A model generated the notes under the pieces. The model saw only the letters and a list, made by a program, of their open reading frames with translations, ran no database searches and was not told the DNA's origin. The position numbers and the translations under genes are program-made. From the NCBI RefSeq assembly GCF_027942865.1, contig NC_134508.1:38375466-38439465 (forward strand): 64,000 nt of DNA, given 5' to 3'. Shown here in pieces: positions 44,501 to 56,499 of this stretch; positions within the stretch are counted from its first letter, which is position 1; each line of letters begins with the position of its first letter. The stretch comes from Odontesthes bonariensis. Taxonomy: Eukaryota; Chordata; Actinopteri; Atheriniformes; Atherinopsidae.

Positions 44501-47500
44501 GCAGCTAAGGAGGCTAACTGTGGTTTGTGTCAATACTTTTATACACAAGACAACTGAAGGTATCTGTTTGTTTCTTCTACAACCACTCAGACACACGAGT
44601 TACTCACACAACAAATGCACTGAAGGTATTGAGTGTTTCCACGTCCTGCTGTAATCTTTGTTGTAACGGGTCGTCGTGCTGCTCACTCTCATATTCTGCG
44701 TCTGCATCATTCAGCTGGATCTCGTGTTGTCAAACCGTAGCGTGTTTCTCAAAGTTGTTGTTGTTGTAGCTTCCTAACCTGTAAATAGTGCAGTGAGGGT
44801 CACGAGTCACCGTCATTCAGGAATTCAGCCAGTTAGTGGAAACATTAGTCAGATCCTCTCATTCTCAAGAGGAGGCTTCCCCCGAGCGAAAGTGCTACCC
44901 AAGATAAAGAAATTATTATTCCATGTTCACTTTAAACGCAGGCTTCTGTGGGTCGAGATCTAGTCGAGCTTTTAATCCAGTGATGGATAGTTATTACTGT
45001 TATTTGTAATTATCTTCATTAGTAAATGAGGTTGTAATCAAGCTAGCTCAACTCATCTATATTAAAATGATAAAGTGTATCCCAAAGTGCTTTACTGAAC
45101 TAAATGTAAAGTTGACAGGACACAAGTGTGAAAAATAAAACAACATAAAGAAGATAGAATTAAAACATCAACACTTAGAAAACAAAGTGTTGATCACTGA
45201 GACACTATTTTGACATTAACCTCGGACTCATTGAATTGGGACTCATGAATTCAGCTCTTTGAATGTGAACTTTGTGTTATGTTACTGAAGTGGAGTGTTT
45301 AACTGTGGAGCAGCAGGTGAATCCTTTTAATAACCTCTGATCACTTTGGTCATTTCACCGTTTGAAGGAATCAAACGTTTTTGCGAACCAATATTATCGA
45401 AACATCCACTAAACCATCAAATATTTTAGCTGCTTCGTCCACACTGTGAATAGTTCAGAATAAAATGTGAAATCCTGGATATTTACATTGAAGTTTCCAG
45501 CAAATGAACTCTGATACATTACACACAGCAGGGTATGTTTTAGCCTGGTTTGGTTCAGTGGTGCAGAATCTTTCTTTTACTTTGGGATAATTGATCAATT
45601 CCATTCATCAAACTAATGTTTTACTGTTGGTCTGTTCAGCTTTTATTGACTTCCTTAAAGAGAACGTGATACTGAACATATTTTTACTCTTTTATTCTTC
45701 ACTTTAACTTATAATAAACAAGTAAAAATAACAATGAAATGAGAATCTGGACAAAGTGTGACAGCAAAGCAACATTTAACTTATGTAATCAACATAAATA
45801 AAGTATGTTGCTTTGTTACTTATGTACATATCCAGCAGTGTTTAGGAATGGTGAGCTCACTGACCAGATGTCGGGTAAATGTTACAACAGTAATGTATCA
45901 TAAACCGTAACTGATTGAAATTAGGAGACTTAAACCCTTATTTCCTTGAACACTTTCTCTTAACATGACCACATGTCAGGTGCAGACTGTTCTTGCTCTC
46001 TGCTCTGCAGATCAGTCTCTAATGATCAAAGTTATTGTTGATTGATTTTTTTGTTTGATGAATGAAACTGCACTGAACATTTCAGCACTGTTTCTGTCAC
46101 ATATAGTTTGTTATTTCACTGATCCCAAAATTCCTCAAAGTAGGTTAAACTGTTAAAAGTCAAGTGGAAAGAGTAGAAAAGGTGTAACTTTGCCCCTTCT
46201 CTCTTCATTATGTTGTTTCTCATGTCGACAGTTGCTTGAAGCATTGTGATGTTTTCACAGATCCACCTCCAAAGGTTTCTGTTGGGATACTTAAAACCAC
46301 AGAGGACGGGGTGCGGCTAAAGTGTGACGTCGCAGGTGCTTCTTCAGAACCTGCCGTAGAGTGGCAGGACAGCGATGGAAACATTCTTCCTGCTGAGGAG
46401 CCACAGGTCTCACGCAGAGGAGGCCTCTATGACGTTTCCCTCCAGATCTCTGTGAAAAAGACAAAGACCAACCTCTTCCGCTGTGTAGCCAAACAAGAGG
46501 ACAGCGGCCATGTTGTTGATGAGATCGTTGTGCCAGGTGACATTTCTACGTGTGATATTTGATGTTTGTGTGTTTTAATATTTTTCATACATATCTTTGG
46601 TTTTATAATCTTCAGCCTTGAACACATTTTATTTTTGTCTTGATTATAACATGTTGTACATTGTCTGTTCACTCATTTAATGTTTCTGTCGTGTTTTTCA
46701 GATAAGCTGTTTCAGTTCCATCCTTGTTCTGATGTGTGGATAGGTCTGGGATTTTCTGGAGTTCTAAATGTTGCTCTCTTAGCTCTGGTTGCTTTCTTAT
46801 TATTATACATCAGACGACGCAAGAAGAAAGGTAAATTCTGATAATAAATGTATCAAGATAATTGTAATGTGCAGACATGCTTTCACATTCTTGACAGTTG
46901 TTTTTGTCCTTTCACATTTAAACCTCTGTTGTATTACACAAGCCACTGAAACATCATTTCCTGTATCTGTAAAGTGTCCCGTTTTATGGCTGATACCCGA
47001 CAGCAACACTTATTTAGATTTTCACCTAAAACGGTTTTATAAAAACCACAATGCTCTTATATTTGAACTAAATATATTGTTCTAACATGCACATTTGAAC
47101 TCTGAGATCAGTTAGTCTTTACATGTGTGTAAATGCTGCAGTCACATGAAAGCTCATTTTCAGGTAATGAGCCCTCTGCTTTGTGAAGTATAATCACGGT
47201 TGTTCCAAACTTTCTCTGTATCACAGTGTTCCTCTCGGTACAGAGCTGTGTGCAGAGCAGAGGTTGAGGGACATCATGTTGCATCAGGGTGTTTTAATCT
47301 TCATGTACAGATGACAGCAGAGTTTCAGACCCTGTTTACATTTGGTGATCCATCCTGGCTGATCTGATCACATGTGTGTACATGTGTGGCTTTATAATCC
47401 GAATGATGGCTCAGATACTCACTCGATATGCAGATGAACACACAGCCTATGTGGCAGTTATGTGTCTGTTGAGCAACAAACAGAACATCAGCAGGTCTCC

Positions 47501-48993
47501 TGATGCTTCTGTAAAACACAGAATACACTCACTGACCTAAACTGTGTCATCATTCAGACATGAACATGTCTCAGATTTTCCTGATGCAGTTATTGCACCT
47601 TTTCTTTTTCACCAACTTTTCAGCAGCTCAACAGATGCAGTGTGAGCGAGTAAAAGGAGGGTGAAATGATTGCTCAGTGACCTCTGCTGACTGAAGACTC
47701 CCAAACTGAGGCGTTGAGACTCTGCAGTTTTATTCTGGAGCTGTCTCTTTAAAAAGAAACATGACATCTGCTCACAGTTGATGGCAACTTTACTGACTTT
47801 AATACATCTGTTAGTTTTGTATCGTCCCTATACTGCACAGCATATTACTGGCTGGTCCATTTTTAATTTAGCTGTATGTCACATTAAAACACCAGCGCTG
47901 AGGAACAGAAAAATGTGCAGATCCCAAAACAGCACTGCATCAGTTCACCTTGTTATACGGCACCCGAGGGTTGTACGACGTAAATGGGCAAAAATATTTA
48001 AACTTATTTACACGTGGCTTTCAAGCCGGGACTGATGCATATCATTGCTCATTGCTGTCATATAGGGCCCATGTCCAATCACACTGTGGAGACTCAGATG
48101 ATTACTCGATGCCAGCTTGATGTGTGACAGCACACACTGATGCGGGGCCTCTGTCTTATATGTGTGAATTATCAAAGAGAAACAGCGGTGGGTATGTGAA
48201 AGGGCTTTTAATAACCAGGCTTTTCTCTGCCTCAGATGCACAGATTTACAGATTTTATTTTTTTTAATTTATTTTTAAATTTAAATTTTTTTTTAAATCT
48301 TCCTTTTATTAACCCGCAAAACAAAATGTTGAGAAAACATTGTTGCACAGCGTCACATCAGAGGACTATTTCTTCCTTCTCTGTGGCTCAGATGGAGTTT
48401 TTGGTCTGACTTTAATGAAAATGTGACCAAAAGAGTCCCAAACAGCCTCTGAATGTGGCCTAAGCAGTCGGATGTGAGCGCATCCTCTGCACATCCTGAA
48501 TGCCTTCACATCTGTATTTGTTGCTGTCTGCTTATCATCACATCATCCAGGACATGTTAGCATACGCTGGTCATATTTTGGGCCTCAGATTTTTTCCCCT
48601 CTGTGACGTCATCTAGATTGTGAGGAAAATCCTTTATTTTCAGGTAGTTTCTTGTTTTATTTCCTGGCCCCTCCTCTTGCTGAGTACAAAATTGTCTCTC
48701 TTCACTTGTAAGAACAGCTGAGATGTTGATGGAAATTTGGTTAAAGTTAGTAATGCTGGGAGCTAAAACATTAACTAATGCAGGTAATGTTTGGTTCATT
48801 TTCGGGTAGATTTGAGCTTTTGAGTCTTCTGTAAAAAACCAAATTGTTTACTGTTAAACATTATAAAAGAATGATTTAATCTGATATTCTTTTCTCTTCT
48901 TTCTCTTTTGCAGGTTCCTACCTGAAGGCAAACGGTTCTTGTAACGGTACCTCAGAGCTCCCACTCCAAGCCAGTGGAGATCCTCCATGTTAG
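41525..48993 (+). CDS. B7/butyrophilin-like immunoglobulin membrane protein
   Basis: Exons: 41525-41609 (signal peptide), 42938-43279 (IgV), 43895-43930 (linker), 46261-46536 (IgC-like), 46702-46830 (transmembrane), 48914-48993 (tail). All use GT-AG and all internal junctions are phase 1. Total is 315 residues with a TAG stop. The signal peptide starts MFGRRSWVFWVASVFLLNRT. IgV has Cys47, Trp62 and Cys123 in a DxGxYxC motif, with the VFDWKMDG and QFKGRV blocks common in fish CD276/VTCN1/BTN-like genes. The second domain has Cys176, Trp189 and Cys229. The membrane span is about residues 258-283. The tail is 32 residues (RRRKKKG...), without ITIM or B30.2. Ligands of this family tune T-cell activation at the surface, but which member this is cannot be told here. 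Confidence 0.88.
42438..42667. mobile_element. MITE, long hairpin (hAT-like ends) in intron 1 of the Ig gene
   Basis: About 70 bp at each end are reverse complements with one or two mismatches. The sequence starts cagtgtttctcaattgcggt and ends gagaaacactg. CAGTG ends fit hAT elements. Clear 8-bp duplications were not found. It resembles a very common fish repeat. Confidence 0.7.
43931..46260 (+). other. Long intron of the Ig gene, no gene seen
   Basis: It contains no recognised protein. About 44340-44920 is a more GC-rich block that could be an old DNA element, but no termini were found. Confidence 0.4.
46831..48913 (+). other. Last intron of the Ig gene, no gene seen
   Basis: An AT-rich stretch (about 48245-48300) and short chance ORFs only. 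No recognisable element termini were found. Confidence 0.4.
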
Positions 48994-50214
48994 AGCAGCT
49001 TCCTGTATTTCTCACACACATCACACACACACGGTGTCTTATGGTGCAAAGCGTGCAGCTTTACAGAAATTCCTCCCAAATATTTCCCTTTTTTATAAAT
49101 CATCTGTCTCTAAATATTGGTTCATAAGGGCCTCTTTTAGTGCCACCATGTCAGTCTCCAGGTACGTGGTTTGTTTCTCACACATTTTGATTAGTGGTAA
49201 AAGCTGTAGCTTTTAGGTCTCATACATGCACATCGTCAGCCCCTTTCTTTATGTATGTGCACGCACTGAATTAGAATACGACTGTGTATGTGAAGAAGAC
49301 AACTTAGTATTTCTGTAATTTCAGAAAATTTGGGGGGGGCCTGTTTCACTTTGACCTCAGAACTGATTACTGTATTCCTGAAGGCGGATGTGTGGCAGCA
49401 CTTTGGATAAAGAAAGTATGCCAAAAGAGCAGATCGAAAAAAGCAGAGCTACATTTTTATCTTTATGCTTTTGGCAGAAGCTTTTATCCAAAGACCAGGA
49501 GTGTCTGTCGAAAAATTCAGTCAAATCAGTGGGTATCACCTCCATGCTGCCAGGAGGACACTTCTATATGTTACATTTGTTTTGTAGCAGTTTGTATATT
49601 TAATGTAAATATGATCTTCGTGAAATTTGTTCGGTTAGATTGACGGAGTGTTAGTTGTTTAGTTGCCTGATTAAGAGGCTTTTACCTTCAGAACAGCTCG
49701 TCACCAAGTTTCACAAAAAGTAATTTTTCTCTGCTGTGAATGTCTTTGCTGAATGTGCTGTTTTTGTATGTTCATCACTTGTTTGGTCATCCTTCCATCT
49801 TTCGATGCATCTCAGTGTTTCCTGCTCTCACATTTTGTTGCTCATGAAATGGGCAACATTTTACTCGTTTGTCATTAATGACATCATTATTAGGGGGGTT
49901 TAAATGAACTCGAGGAATCTAAAGATCACAAGAGAGTGGAAAAAGCAACAAGGTGTAAATATTTAAGAAGGAATCTTTATAAAACTAAAGTGAGGGAATA
50001 ACAAAAAAGATTTTAGATATTATTTATTGTATCCTAGTTTCATTTTAAGCTCCTGACGTCAGGTTCAGGTTAGTGACACTAAATAAGCTGGTCGCTTGTT
50101 GGCCAAACTGATTTAGAGCCTTAAAGCAGTCAGCTTGTGAAATGAAATTAAGTTATTAATTATTACCATTTATGGTGGAAAGGGAACCATTTACTGGAAG
50201 CTAGTTTTTTAAAA
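48994..50214 (+). other. Ig gene 3' UTR and flank
   Basis: No canonical AATAAA was seen before the inverted arm begins near 50215. The next hexamer is near 50549, inside the arm. So either a variant signal is used or the transcript runs into the repeat. Confidence 0.35.
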
Positions 50215-52984
50215 AAACAAAACTTTTATAGATTACTCCCATAGTAAATCACTCTTGTTGCTTTTATTTTTAAAAAGAGGTAAAATCCCTTTGATCTTTG
50301 GTCAGTCTTATTGTCTGTGAGACAGCCGGATAGTTCTTCCCTTCGGAAGGGGCATTCCTTTCTTTCCATACGGAGGAGTAAAACACTGCAGCTTTGCCAT
50401 CAAAGCACTGAAACCTTATTTATACTTTTCATTTTTATTTTTCAGTGGCAGTGTCCACTATAAAGCTATGAAGTTTATGTAGGAAGTTTAGATATTTAAA
50501 TGAATGGTGTCAAGCCATGTAGGCCAGAAAATCTAATTGGTTTTATTAATAAAATAGAACACACAAGAGTCCATTCACATCAGCCAGTCGATCCTCTCAT
50601 TCATTTCAAGGAAAAACAAAAACTTTTTTTTTTTTGTTCTACTTTGTTTCTCTGACATGTATTTTATGTATTTTTACATTATGTTACTTGCTGTTAGAAA
50701 ATTTTTCACCATTTTAAAATCTATCTGAAACCATCATCATCATCATGTAAAATGATTATTTGTCTGGAAAATGACATTTCAGCCATCATTAGAGATGTAA
50801 TATAATAATTGTTTAAGTTTGCGTTTGCTTACTGTTCATTTTAAAGTGCTTACAGAGGAATTATGAAAGTTATTGGTGATAATGTATGAAATGTGTGACT
50901 CACCGAATAAGGCGTTTTATTTTTTTTTAGTTTTAATGTATGAAAGATGTTGGAAAGAAGCTCAGACAAGATACGAGTGAATGCAGCAGCTGGTCTTCGG
51001 CCGTTACTTTGAGTGTTCTCTGGTTACATTTGCTGCTTTTTCTGCTGACTGTTTGCTGGTTTCTCACTTACTCAAACACAAATGTGTTGCATTTATGTCA
51101 AAACAAAGTCAGTTTTTAAAGAGCCATAAAGCCATTTTTGACATGTTATGAAATGTGTTCATTTTGCATAACATCTTAAGTTTTAGACACACAATGTTCC
51201 TCACATTTAGTGAGAGCAGAAAGAAGTTGCCTTCAGAATCTCCTGAGCTGCACCAGTGTTCATGTATGAAAGCAGTTTGAGTTGGGAGAGTATATTTCTG
51301 TAAAAAGCAAAGTTCACTTTTTTTCTTTCAGAGAGAAAAATGAAAGTGAGATATATTGTTTTTACCTGATACATCATCTGCTCTGGGACACTTCAAATAT
51401 TTTACTTTCTGCAGAGGAATAGATGATAAATTAGCACAAGCTGAAGGTATCTTTACTAAAAATGTAATTTCAGGTAACTTTGTGTTCAAATTGAAGTATG
51501 GGAGGAAAAATAAAAGTTTTCACCTCGTACGATGCAAACTTTCTGCCTCTGCTACTTAATCAAAGAAGTCAGAAGCCAACTGGAACCTTTTAGGAGCAAA
51601 TGTTGAAGATCTCAGAACGACCTTCAGCAAACATCCAGCTGCACAAAGCAATGACTGAAAAGGGAAGAAATGGACTGTTTAACACGTGTCAGCAAGGTGC
51701 TGACAAAAGTAACAGAAGTCTAAAGAAATGGATGTTTAAAGGTAGAAAGTATCTTAAATATGCTGGAAATGTTTAAGGCTGCAGCCAAATATAAGAGAAG
51801 GGTACCAGCTAATGTGTCCAAAGTATATTTTGTGTTTATTTCATTCCACTGGTTCAAAGGATATTACTGTGATATTATTTGTTGATCTCATTGGTGCCAA
51901 AGTATCGGTCAGTTTTGTGAAATAAGGACGTTTTCACTTTTTACACAAACTATCAGGAACCTTTGATCATTTTTGTTGGTCATTGGTTTTTCCTGATTTG
52001 CACTGTTTGCATGTTAAAGCTTAAGGAGATGCAAAAAAGTATTAAGCTATTTGATATTGAATGATGTGTTGTTTCTTATCAAAATAAATGACTTGTCAAT
52101 GCATTACTTTGACTTTACTGGATTAAAGTCAGACAATAAAGTGAAATATTTTTAAATGACAAAACTGTTTCATTTGCATTTATTTCTTCAGATATTGTAC
52201 AATGCTGTGCTTGTTTTCACTGGTTTCAGGTCAATCAGTTTATTATTTGATTAGGATGCGTGTGAATGGTGGATTGTAAAATATGAATCAGAAATGTCCA
52301 AACCATCAACTACAGGGTTTAAATGTAACTGAACACATGAAAAGAAGACAGGTTGACTCCGTCTGAGTCAAACATTGTTTAATATTTGTCATTAATCATA
52401 AATCCACAACACAGCAGTTTGTTTAGTAAGTAGTAATAAATTACAAAAAAATTAATTACTAATAAAGTATTTTTCTATTCTATTCTAAACAGTTCTCTTT
52501 CATTCGGTGTAAATTACACAAACTAAGCTAAACCCACACTAGTGTGGCAGCACAGACTGAGCTGGGTTCATTATTGCAAAGCTGATTTTTCAAGTTGCTA
52601 TCAAATCTCTAAGCTGCATGACTGATTATGTGGCCGGAACGGTTTCCAGAAGACACCAGTTCTGACAGTTGTTAAACGTTTGATGCGTGTTTTAAGACTC
52701 GGTCTGTGGCACCAGGTCACAGCAGCACTATCGACGCCGCACTGCAACCACACCGCTCAAGACTAAGCAAGAAGCAACTGCTGCATTTCTCAGGGGAAAA
52801 GAACATGACAGAAGAGTGGAGAAAACTTCAGTGAAAGCTGTGATTCGGACATGAGGAAACATGCACAATATGTTTTAAAGTACTTTCTTCTCCCTGTATA
52901 ATCTACCCATCTGATGTCAAGGCAACAAACACCAGAGCTCAGCAAGAAAAGCATTTCAGAGTCTGAATTAGGAGATCTAATTTA

Positions 52985-54474
52985 CAGTTTTTCTCTATTG
53001 GTTTGGCTAATTTCTTGAAACAGAAATTACATTATCAAAATAACATGGACAAATCTCCAAACCACCTCGCAATTGTTCACAACAGAATGGCATTTCTCAT
53101 TGCTTTCATCAAATTGCAATTGTCTTTATATATGTGTCAATTGTTTCAGTGCATCTCTGCAAAAGATTAAGTACAAGTAGCCTACAGTTTGCACAGTTTG
53201 CCTACATTTAGCACATTTTCCAAGTGAATAGATTTTGGTGATCTGAACTGATTAGTTTATTCTTGGTCTAATGGTTCTTCTATCCAAAATATGTCAGCAT
53301 GATTTCATTGTATAAGTCATCACATGCACAATAATCTGTTCAATTGTCAAAATGGGCCAAGACCATGATACCATCAATACCATATAGAATCTCAAGTTAT
53401 TCCCCTTTCCTTAATCCTATTGAGGAGTTTTTCTCTGCTTGGAGGTGGAGAGTGTATGAGCATCATGCTAAAGGCCAAAGATCCCTGCTCCATGCATGTT
53501 TAGACATTACAGGAGATCAGTGTAGGGGATGGTTGCGGCATGCACGGCGTTTCTTCCCGCGTTGCATTGCAAGGGAAAACAAAGCGTTGCGATGTTGATG
53601 AGAATCTGTGGCCAGACAGACAGCAACGTCTGGACGGCCAGGAGGGTGAGGACAGTGGTCATGAGGGAGGGGCGGGGGAGGGTGAGGGTGAGCAGGAGGG
53701 GGACGACAGCGACCAGTAAAGTGTTGCTATAGTGTTTTCTGTAAGCTGCAGATTTATTTACAGTACTGTAGGCCACATAATTTTGCTTGTTTTTTGTTTG
53801 TGTGTATATTACACTATATGTGTGCTATGTATATTTTTCTTTTCCTTCTACAATACTATACTTTATGGAAGTTACTTACTTCACAGTATTTGTGTGAATA
53901 AAAATGGTTGGTATGAGTGTATTGTGTGTGCTTTGAGGCTACTCTTACTGTGAAACTTTTTTCCTTCAGTTTTATACACTATTGTATGCTGGTAGTCCTA
54001 TGCCATAGTGACAAAACATCTAAACATTTTGACTTGTAGTGCTCACACAATGCCAAAAGGACAATGCATTTTGGGGGCACTGACTATTTGAATGAGAAAG
54101 AAACTTCATTTTGACACATGGGTGAACTGTTCAGGGGGAGATATGAGCTATTGCTGGTGAACCATGGTGTTTTGCTGAACCATTCAGTTTAGTTTAGCAA
54201 AAAGTACTAAAGAGTGTTGAAAACGTCCGGTCTGTTTCAAGAAATGAGCCTAGGCAATTGAGAAAGATCTTTGCAATTTGGGTGGCACTGACTCTTTACA
54301 TGGGAAAGGAATCAGGTCTGGAGCATGGGTGAACAGTTTTGGGAGAGATATGAGCTTTTGCAAGTTAGCAATGGTGTTGTGCTGAACTATAAGAGTGTTA
54401 TGCTAAATGATCTTAGAGTTTTGAGAATGTAATTTCAGTTTCAAGTAATGGCACAAACCAATAGAGAAAAACTG
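52985..54474 (+). mobile_element. Tc1/mariner (IS630-like) transposon in right arm
   Basis: The ends cagtttttctctattggttt (left, and complement of right) form a terminal inverted repeat of about 37 bp with a few mismatches. TA flanks it at 52983-52984 and 54475-54476. The left arm has a single TA at 19495-19496 with matching flanks, confirming exact insertion of 1490 bp. It carries a broken transposase at 53344-53720. Confidence 0.85.
53344..53720 (+). pseudogene. IS630/Tc1-like transposase, C-terminal remnant
   Basis: YSPFLNPIEEFFSAWRWRVY is the last catalytic block, with the acidic residue of the DDE triad in PIEEFF. GWLRHARRFFPRCIARE follows. After a TGA the sequence continues in another frame as DVDENLWPDRQQRLDGQ. 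The N-terminal two thirds are not recognisable. Confidence 0.75.
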
Positions 54475-55320
54475 TAAAATAGAGATGACAGTATGCAGAA
54501 TATTGGCAGGCATGCAACTGCATTCAGTTCTTTACGGTGAAACAGGTTTTTAAAGTTCACTTTTCTCAAGCATGAACTGAAACTCTTTTATGTTCACCTG
54601 AAGGATTAAAACTATGATGATGATTAACATGGCAGACGCATGCATAAGAGTGCATTACTGTAAATGACCCACAGGACACCTCGATCAGCTGCACTGTTGC
54701 TATGAGTTTCAATTTTATTTTAATTGGACTTTAACCACAAATGCTTCCCCCCATAACATCACCACCAATAAATGTTTCACCTTAATGTGATCACAGTCTG
54801 GATTACAGCAGAAAGACAAATGAAAAAATGTGTGCCTTAGTGGCACTAATGATGAAAAACCTAAATAAATGGAGTTCACTGTTAGGAGATGATCCCCATC
54901 AGAAAAAGGGAACTAAGAAGCAATTTTAGTTTCAACAAAAAACTTAAATTTAGAAAAGTAGCTTTTCTAAATCTACGGAGAAACAAAGTTAAAACAGATC
55001 TGTGGGTGTATTTCTGTTTCATACAAATAAACCTAACATGATATAGATAATTTAGCAGGAAAACCATAACCTACAGTGTAAAGGAAATGCACATAGCCAG
55101 CTGAGCTACCATACTGAAACCTCAACACAGAGCAATTTCAACACATCAACCCAACACAAACCTGAAAGAACGCTAAAAAATGTTCATTTGGAACAACTCA
55201 CCATCTGCAGAGCTTCATCAATTCCCCTTTCACTGACAAGTCATCTCTTAGAAACTAGGTTATTTGTTGCTTTTCATTTTCTCTCAGAATAAATGATGAT
55301 CTTTTAAGCTAAATAATGCA

Positions 55321-55433
55321 GGATAAATGGTGAGGGTTGCATCAGGAAGGGCATCCGGCCTAAAACAATGATGCGAGATCGACTCGCTGTGGCGACTCCT
55401 GATGAAAGGAGACGCCGAAAGAAGAAGAAGAAG
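55321..55433 (+). mobile_element. RTE-type LINE/SINE 3' fragment, right-arm copy
   Basis: This is the counterpart of 18586-18720. It is flanked by aagctaaataatgca at 55306-55320 and 55434-55448. The GAA tail is shorter than in the left arm. It was therefore present before the duplication. Confidence 0.7.
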
Positions 55434-56289
55434 AAGCTAAATAATGCAGAGCGACTGGTTTGTGTGCACAAAGCAGCACACTTTCCAAGGAGCCGATGGC
55501 AGAACCATCACTGTCACTGTCTCCCAGCCCCAAAGCCCCAAAAAGGTTGAATTTGCTGGAGACTACCCTCTGTGATGGATTAGTGTAACTGAGCGAGTAT
55601 TTACAGCAGCAAGATGATGGGATTGTGGGTCCAGTAAAAAAAAATATTTTGGCTTGGGAAGGTTCTTAACTGAGTTAAATGGCCTGGAAGTATGTGATCA
55701 GCAGCCAGGAAAAGAGTTGTCTAAAGGATAAAGAAAGAAGCTTCAGTGCTTCATCTATTATCTCCTTCAGCACACCCTAACCCTGACAAAAGAACATAAA
55801 TCATTCTTTCTCACAATTCTTTGTCCCCGCAACTTTCAGAGCAATGCTTGGTTACTTTCAAACAGTTGTACTAACTGTGATACGGGTGCATAAATATGAG
55901 GACGGGGGGTGAGAGTGAGAAGCCTGTGACAACAACTTATTTCACTTTTGTGTCTTATTCTTTCTGTTCTTAATCATTATCCTTGATAATCATGTAATAT
56001 TCTATAAAATGGACAATCTCATGGTAAGTTTATCAACTCATCCAGCACACTGGTTATTGATTATGTCTGTGGTTCTTCCAGTTTCTTCTACTTCTCCATG
56101 AGTGGGGCTTTCTGCTGGGTTGGAATGACCCAGTCGAGACAGTGAGTGGTCCTACCTCAGGGTCCCCAGCGGTGAAACCCCTGAGCGGTGAGTCGCTCGG
56201 CGGGGGTCGGGGAGACAGAATGATGTGGGGTGTGTATGTAGCTGGTTTGAGTCCAACACTTGTTTCCCGGTACTGGGGCCCTAAACTGG

Positions 56290-56465
56290 GATGGCAGGTG
56301 ATGGAGGAAGCGCAGAAGCTGCAGCCTTTTGACCGGAGGCCAGTTCCCAGCCGTCACTGGGCAAGAGGCAGGGTAAACCCTGGATGGGCTGCCCGTCCAT
56401 CACAGAGCCACACAGAGACAAACAGCCATCCACTATCCATGCTCACACTCACACACACTCACTTA
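56290..56465 (+). repeat. Fish dispersed repeat, partial copy
   Basis: It carries 'ggatgggctgcccgtccatc' and 'acagagccacacagagacaa' and ends in (CACT)-rich sequence. It lies just outside the right arm. It is related to the 20264-20611 family by layout. Confidence 0.45.
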
Positions 56466-56499
56466 GAATTCACATCTTGTGCTCGCAACAAAGAGTATT

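Larger units (their letters stand above)
50215..56022 (-). repeat. Right arm of the large inverted duplication
   Basis: It pairs with 17995-29600 in reverse orientation (see that entry). It carries a mariner-type insertion (52985-54474) not present in the left arm. It lacks about 1.16 kb found at 19998-21160 in the left arm, with a short A/T-rich filler (about 52435-52494) at that point. A segment at about 51640-51950 has no clear counterpart. The outer end is near 56022 (ataaaatggacaatctcat). Confidence 0.85.

Noticed and set aside
47778..48035. 85-codon plus-strand ORF in the last intron of the Ig gene
   Set aside because: It has no recognisable family, splice context or conserved motif. 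It is compatible with a chance frame.
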